This document shows, one piece after another, positions 60,916 to 64,000 of a DNA stretch of 64,000 bases. Within the stretch, counting starts at the first letter, position 1, and the number at the start of each line of letters is the position of its first letter. The translations under genes were made by a program, and so were the position numbers. Origin of the DNA: JAIRMO01 sp046533115 (lineage in GTDB: Bacteria; Spirochaetota; Spirochaetia; Treponematales; Breznakiellaceae); contig NZ_JAJQRC010000010.1 in the NCBI RefSeq assembly GCF_046533115.1, forward strand, positions 27,348-91,347, written 5' to 3'. The notes beneath the pieces were generated by a model. That model was given only the letters and a program-made list of their open reading frames with translations, was not told the DNA's origin and searched no databases.

Positions 60916-61736
60916 AGGGGAACCCCGAACACCGCCCCCACGCTAAAGGAACGGCCCTCGTCAAAGCCGTCGGTCAGCAAGGCATCAATGGTAAACTTGA
61001 ACTTATTAAGGGGGGGAATGGCGGATAGATCAATCCGCAGCCCGGTGTTGAGAATGCCCCGGTTGGTGGATATCCGTGGGTTGGGACTGTCGGAATAGGA
61101 GAAATTCGCAAAATCAATAATAACATGGACAAAACGGTCCAGGTATTGGGGGAGCAGGAGCAGATCAAAACCCATACCGAAATCTATACTGCTGTCCATA
61201 CCCCTATAAAAGGTTTTTCCCACCGCCACGGAAGTTTCCGCCCGGGAACCAAAAAAGGTACTCCGGTAGGTGACCGCCCCATAGATCTGTCCGGCCACAT
61301 AATATCCGCCTACGGCCCGGTTGAAGCGCCGGTTGGTGTAGCGGTCCTCGCCGATGTTCAAAAGCTGTAGATTTCCGCCTATTCCGATAGAGGTATCCCG
61401 GTTAAAAGAGGGAATCCGTATTTTGGTTCCGATGATGAGATCATTATTTTGGGCATCATAATAATTATTATCCTGGAGGTCAAAGGCGAAACTTAGTTCC
61501 GCAAACCTGAAGAAGCTTGCCCCCAGATTAAACAGGTGGTTGGAGTTCCTGTTGAGGATCCCATGATAGCCGAACTCCAGGCCGGCGGATCTTTCCCAGC
61601 CTATATTCCCGGTGGGGACCATAAACAGGCCGGTGGCTCCGTTAAAGCTCATGCTTCGCAGGTTTTGAGCGCTTAGGCCCGGCATAATGAGAAAAACAAT
61701 ACCAAAAACCATCAGAATTTTCCGTGACATGACCAT
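60912..61736 (-). CDS. Predicted outer-membrane or periplasmic beta-barrel protein
   Basis: A protein of about 274 residues with a signal peptide ending near GLSAQN. The mature part has regular alternating aromatic strands (LFNLGASFFRFAELSFAFDL near 70-89, TSIGIGGNLQLLNIG near 115, AETSVAVGKTFYRGMDSSID near 165) and ends VGAVFGVPL, with a hydrophobic final residue pattern as in outer-membrane barrels. The opening GATGLFMVPTGNIG near 33 is seen in some exopolysaccharide-linked barrels. ATG 61736 has GGAGG 7 bases upstream. Function is not recognised. It converges with the arginase gene, overlapping by 4 bases. Confidence 0.7.
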   Translation of the reverse strand: MVMSRKILMVFGIVFLIMPGLSAQNLRSMSFNGATGLFMVPTGNIGWERSAGLEFGYHGILNRNSNHLFNLGASFFRFAELSFAFDLQDNNYYDAQNNDLIIGTKIRIPSFNRDTSIGIGGNLQLLNIGEDRYTNRRFNRAVGGYYVAGQIYGAVTYRSTFFGSRAETSVAVGKTFYRGMDSSIDFGMGFDLLLLPQYLDRFVHVIIDFANFSYSDSPNPRISTNRGILNTGLRIDLSAIPPLNKFKFTIDALLTDGFDEGRSFSVGAVFGVPL

Positions 61737-61781
61737 ACTAATGCCTCCATAACAAAGGGTCGTTCCCAAACCAACCGGGTT

Positions 61782-62585
61782 TTATTCGGTGTGGATAAGG
61801 GAAAACAAGCCGTCAAAAACTTCTTCTAAATCGCTAAAATGAAGAACCGCCCGGCTGTCCAGGGGGGTGGCCTGGTTGTTGACAATCACGAGGCTCCCCC
61901 CTGCCCGCAGGGTAAGTTCCGGGAGGGCCGCGGCGGGATAGACCGTCAAACTGGTCCCCAAAACCAACATGAGATCCGCCTCACGGGCCGCGGCCTCGGC
62001 GGTACGCAGGGCCCGGACCGGCAGGCTTTCGCCAAAAAAGGTAATCGCCGGTTTTAACACCCCGCCGCAGCGGGTACACCGGGGCAGTTCCCCGGCCTTG
62101 ACCAGCTCGGCCACCTCCTCAAAGCGCATAAGATCCCCCGGGGGAAAGGGAGCAGCCGGGGGAGCAGCGGCCAGATCCTCGATGACGAAGGGATCCGAAC
62201 AGGCGGGACAGTAGTGGATGGAAGGGGAACCGTGGATCTCAATGACCCGGCGGCTTCCCCCCTTTTGGTGGAGCAGATCGATATTCTGGGTGATCACCGC
62301 CTGAAGCAGGCCCCGCTGCTCCAGGAGCCCCAGGGTTTTATGGACCACCGAAGGTTCTTTTTCATGGATATTATAGATGAAGGAAGCCGCGGCCGTATAA
62401 TAAAAAGAGGGATCCACCCTGAAATAATCGATGTCAAAGATCTTTTCCGTGCCTTCCTCTTGATACAGGCCGTTTTTCCCCCGAAAATCCCGGATTCCCG
62501 AAAGGGTACTTATCCCCGCCCCGGTCAGGGCGATACCGTGCCGGGCGCCGGAAATTTTTTCAAACAGTTCTTCCAGGGTATTCAT
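61782..62585 (-). CDS. Sir2-family NAD-dependent protein deacetylase
   Basis: A sirtuin of 267 residues. It has the NAD-binding GIALTGAGIS and SGIRDFRGKNGL near 17-38, TQNIDLLHQKGG near 97-108, the catalytic His in EIHGSPSIHYC near 117, and two zinc-binding pairs (CPAC near 126, CTRC near 170), then GTSLTVYPAA near 210. The zinc pairs mark a CobB-like deacetylase and not an effector-type Sir2. GGAG lies 8 bases before the ATG. Directly follows the ankyrin gene by 23 bases on the same strand. Confidence 0.92.
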   Translation of the reverse strand: MNTLEELFEKISGARHGIALTGAGISTLSGIRDFRGKNGLYQEEGTEKIFDIDYFRVDPSFYYTAAASFIYNIHEKEPSVVHKTLGLLEQRGLLQAVITQNIDLLHQKGGSRRVIEIHGSPSIHYCPACSDPFVIEDLAAAPPAAPFPPGDLMRFEEVAELVKAGELPRCTRCGGVLKPAITFFGESLPVRALRTAEAAAREADLMLVLGTSLTVYPAAALPELTLRAGGSLVIVNNQATPLDSRAVLHFSDLEEVFDGLFSLIHTE

Positions 62586-62608
62586 GTGATAAACTCCAAA
62601 AAGGGCCC

Positions 62609-63508
62609 TTATTGGCCGGCATAGGTCTTAAAAAGCTCCACCATGGCGGGCTTATTAAACAGCAGGGCATATTTCCGGGCGCTTGCCCCCAGACTATCGG
62701 GCTCGTCGGCGTTTGCCCCTGCCTTGAGTAACAGCTCCGTGGAAGCTTCGTCATTGAGACCCACGGCGATGATCAGGGCCGATTGTCCATCCTTGCTTTT
62801 CAGGTTCACCTCGGCCCCGGCTTCCAGCAGCAACTCCATGATAGCAAGGTATTTTCCCGCGGTACTGTCGATGAGGGCGGTGGTACCCCGGTCTTCCGCC
62901 TGGAGGTTTACCGACGCGCCGGCCTTGAGCAACAGTTTGACGATATGCAGATCCCCCGCCCGGGCGGCAAGGTTCAAGAGGGGCACCCCGAATTTATCCC
63001 GGGCATTGGGGGAAAACCCCGCATCGATAAAATGGGAAACCGCCTGGTATTTCTGTTCCCGGATACAATTTTCCAGGGATTCCTCGTTAAAGGGTATTCC
63101 CATATCCAGTAGGGCCGCCTTTGCCCGGCGGTACGCCTCTTTCTGCGCCCATTCTTCGGTTTCCACGGCAAGATAGGCGTCCAGGTCATTATCGTTAGAA
63201 ATCAGGATAACCTGATACGACGGGGGAAGCCGAAGCTCCCCGGAAACCGCGGGATACCCGAGTAAGGCACGGCCGGAACCCAGGGAAAACCCCGCCACAA
63301 AACTAAACCAGGGGCTGCGGGCCGAGGATTCGGAAAGAATTGCCATAATATGAGAAGCATCGAAAAAACCATCCCCGAGGGAATCCGGCCGGTCAGGCGT
63401 AACGGTACAGGAGGAAACCGTTACCTTATACTTTTTTCGTTTAATAAACCTGACCAGCCGGTCCGCACTGCTTTTTTCTTCTTTCTCATGTAACACGAGT
63501 AGGTTCAT
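62609..63508 (-). CDS. TIR-like domain protein with ankyrin repeats
   Basis: About 299 residues. The first ~90 residues resemble a TIR-type fold: MNLLVLHEKEEKSSADRLV, then HIMAILSESSARSPWFSFVAGF near 65, comparable to the S-x-W-x3-E block of TIR proteins. The position of the catalytic Glu is occupied by Val/Ala, so NAD hydrolysis is doubtful. From about residue 130 to the end are five ankyrin-type repeats (PLLNLAARAGDLHIVKLLLK, TALIDSTAGKYLAIMELLLE, SALIIAVGLNDEASTELLLK). The start at 63508 is where the fold begins; an extension to 63625 is mostly hydrophobic repeat-region sequence. Function is unknown. Confidence 0.68.
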   Translation of the reverse strand: MNLLVLHEKEEKSSADRLVRFIKRKKYKVTVSSCTVTPDRPDSLGDGFFDASHIMAILSESSARSPWFSFVAGFSLGSGRALLGYPAVSGELRLPPSYQVILISNDNDLDAYLAVETEEWAQKEAYRRAKAALLDMGIPFNEESLENCIREQKYQAVSHFIDAGFSPNARDKFGVPLLNLAARAGDLHIVKLLLKAGASVNLQAEDRGTTALIDSTAGKYLAIMELLLEAGAEVNLKSKDGQSALIIAVGLNDEASTELLLKAGANADEPDSLGASARKYALLFNKPAMVELFKTYAGQ

Positions 63509-63618
63509 TAGTATTATTTTCGGAATCCCGGAGATAAAAAAGAGAAAAATCCCAAAAAAAAACGAAGGATTATACCTCGCAAACACCTGGAAGAGAATTC
63601 GACCGCGAAGAGAATTCG

Positions 63619-63754
63619 ACCACAAAGGCGCAGAAGGCGAAGAAGGAAGGAAGAAAGAAAGAAATTAATAAGCGGGCCGTTCTTCTTCATGCTTCTCCCC
63701 CTTAATTCTTCTTTCTTACTTATTTACCTTCTTCGCCTTCTTCGCCTTCGTGGT
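63619..63754. repeat. Long imperfect inverted repeat
   Basis: A 28-base arm at 63619-63646, beginning ACCACAAAGGCGCAG, is complementary at 26 positions to the arm at 63727-63754, ending CTTCGCCTTCGTGGT, with about 80 bases between. It belongs to the same family as the interrupted repeat near 36540-36722 and the weaker copy near 33738-33933. Confidence 0.75.
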
Positions 63755-63909
63755 AAATTTCTTAAATAGGTATGGCCGTTTGGGTTAGATTACTTATGAG
63801 GCAATGGGTCCTCTTGCGTCCATAGGGACACCGGTGATACAATGGAACATTCCCGTGGCGCGGCTCCTGGAGCCTTCCCGCCGCGGTATGCAGTATGGAG
63901 GGTTTTTTC

Positions 63910-64000
63910 TTGAAGGATTTTCTTGACAAACGCATAAACCGTCCTGGTTCACCTACCCCCCCCCCCCCCCCCCCCCTCCCCCTCCCTCTCTACTTTTTTT
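63910..64000 (+). CDS. Possible start of a gene at the window end (partial)
   Basis: A TTG at 63910 is preceded by GGAGGG at 7 bases, and the frame (MKDFLDKRINRPGSPT, then a proline run) stays open to the window end. The proline run comes from a 21-C tract (63956-63976) followed by C/T-rich sequence, which is suspicious for a low-quality contig end. No family can be recognised. Confidence 0.25.
   Translation, partial: MKDFLDKRINRPGSPTPPPPPPLPLPLYFF

Noticed and set aside
61782..63508. A Thoeris defence pair.
   Set aside because: The sirtuin has CobB-type zinc cysteines and no SLOG domain, and the TIR-like domain lacks the catalytic glutamate; kept only as a low-certainty observation.

Overview
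The window reads as a chromosomal segment of a Treponema-like spirochaete, possibly one of the gut or termite-gut lineages. The evidence is the chemotaxis order cheA - cheW/cheR fusion - cheX, lysine synthesis through the LL-diaminopimelate aminotransferase (DapL) route, an omptin-type outer-membrane protease with other predicted beta-barrels, and spirochaete-like housekeeping genes of roughly 50% or higher GC. The species is inferred, not demonstrated. The last bases form a 21-C run followed by C/T-rich low-complexity sequence and look like a contig end.

Bases 1-2372 (minus strand) carry an ABC importer of the iron(III)/phosphonate/polyamine type: lipoprotein binding protein, ATPase, and a permease cut by the window edge. 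Bases 2546-33453, also all minus strand, form a surface-polysaccharide locus. From upstream to downstream it holds an AAA ATPase, rfbACDB (dTDP-L-rhamnose), an AAA-like/PD-(D/E)XK protein, ugd and a UDP-glucuronate 4-epimerase-like gene, a PglK-like ABC flippase, and rfbFGH followed by a TPP enzyme and a reductase. That last set is the gene set for a CDP-linked branched 3,6-dideoxysugar of the yersiniose type. Then come several GT2 enzymes, a GT11 fucosyltransferase-like enzyme, gmd-colC/fcl-colD (GDP-colitose), a GT10 enzyme, a RgpF-like protein and further glycosyltransferases. Base composition drops to strongly AT-rich between about 5 and 19 kb, which suggests horizontal assembly of the glycosyltransferase part.

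Bases 33952-36475 hold def, fmt and a PASTA-repeat membrane protein. Bases 36739-43935 hold a compact lysine/DAP operon in the order lysC-dapB-dapA-asd-lysA-dapL. It is interrupted by two copies of a 99-bp inverted-repeat element, and a third copy lies just beyond dapL. Each copy is flanked by a 3-bp TTA/TAA duplication, and one of them provides the end of dapB. A divergent control region with two near-identical palindromes separates lysC from a plus-strand branched-chain amino acid importer (livJHMGF, 44169-48792).

Bases 48801-63508 carry an omptin-like protease, an RNase II/R-family exoribonuclease and cheA, the latter two with promoters placed almost on the start codon. They are followed by a CheW domain fused to a degenerate CheR domain, cheX, two copies of a GC-rich structured repeat, tRNA-Val(GAC), an M18 aminopeptidase, gltX, an arginase, a beta-barrel-like protein, a sirtuin, and an ankyrin protein with a TIR-like N-terminus. 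Intergenic regions repeatedly contain inverted CCACGAAGGCGAAG-type repeats.

The most noteworthy items are the colitose plus yersiniose-type sugar pathways side by side in a spirochaete, and the 99-bp element family whose terminal repeats differ between copies while remaining complementary.
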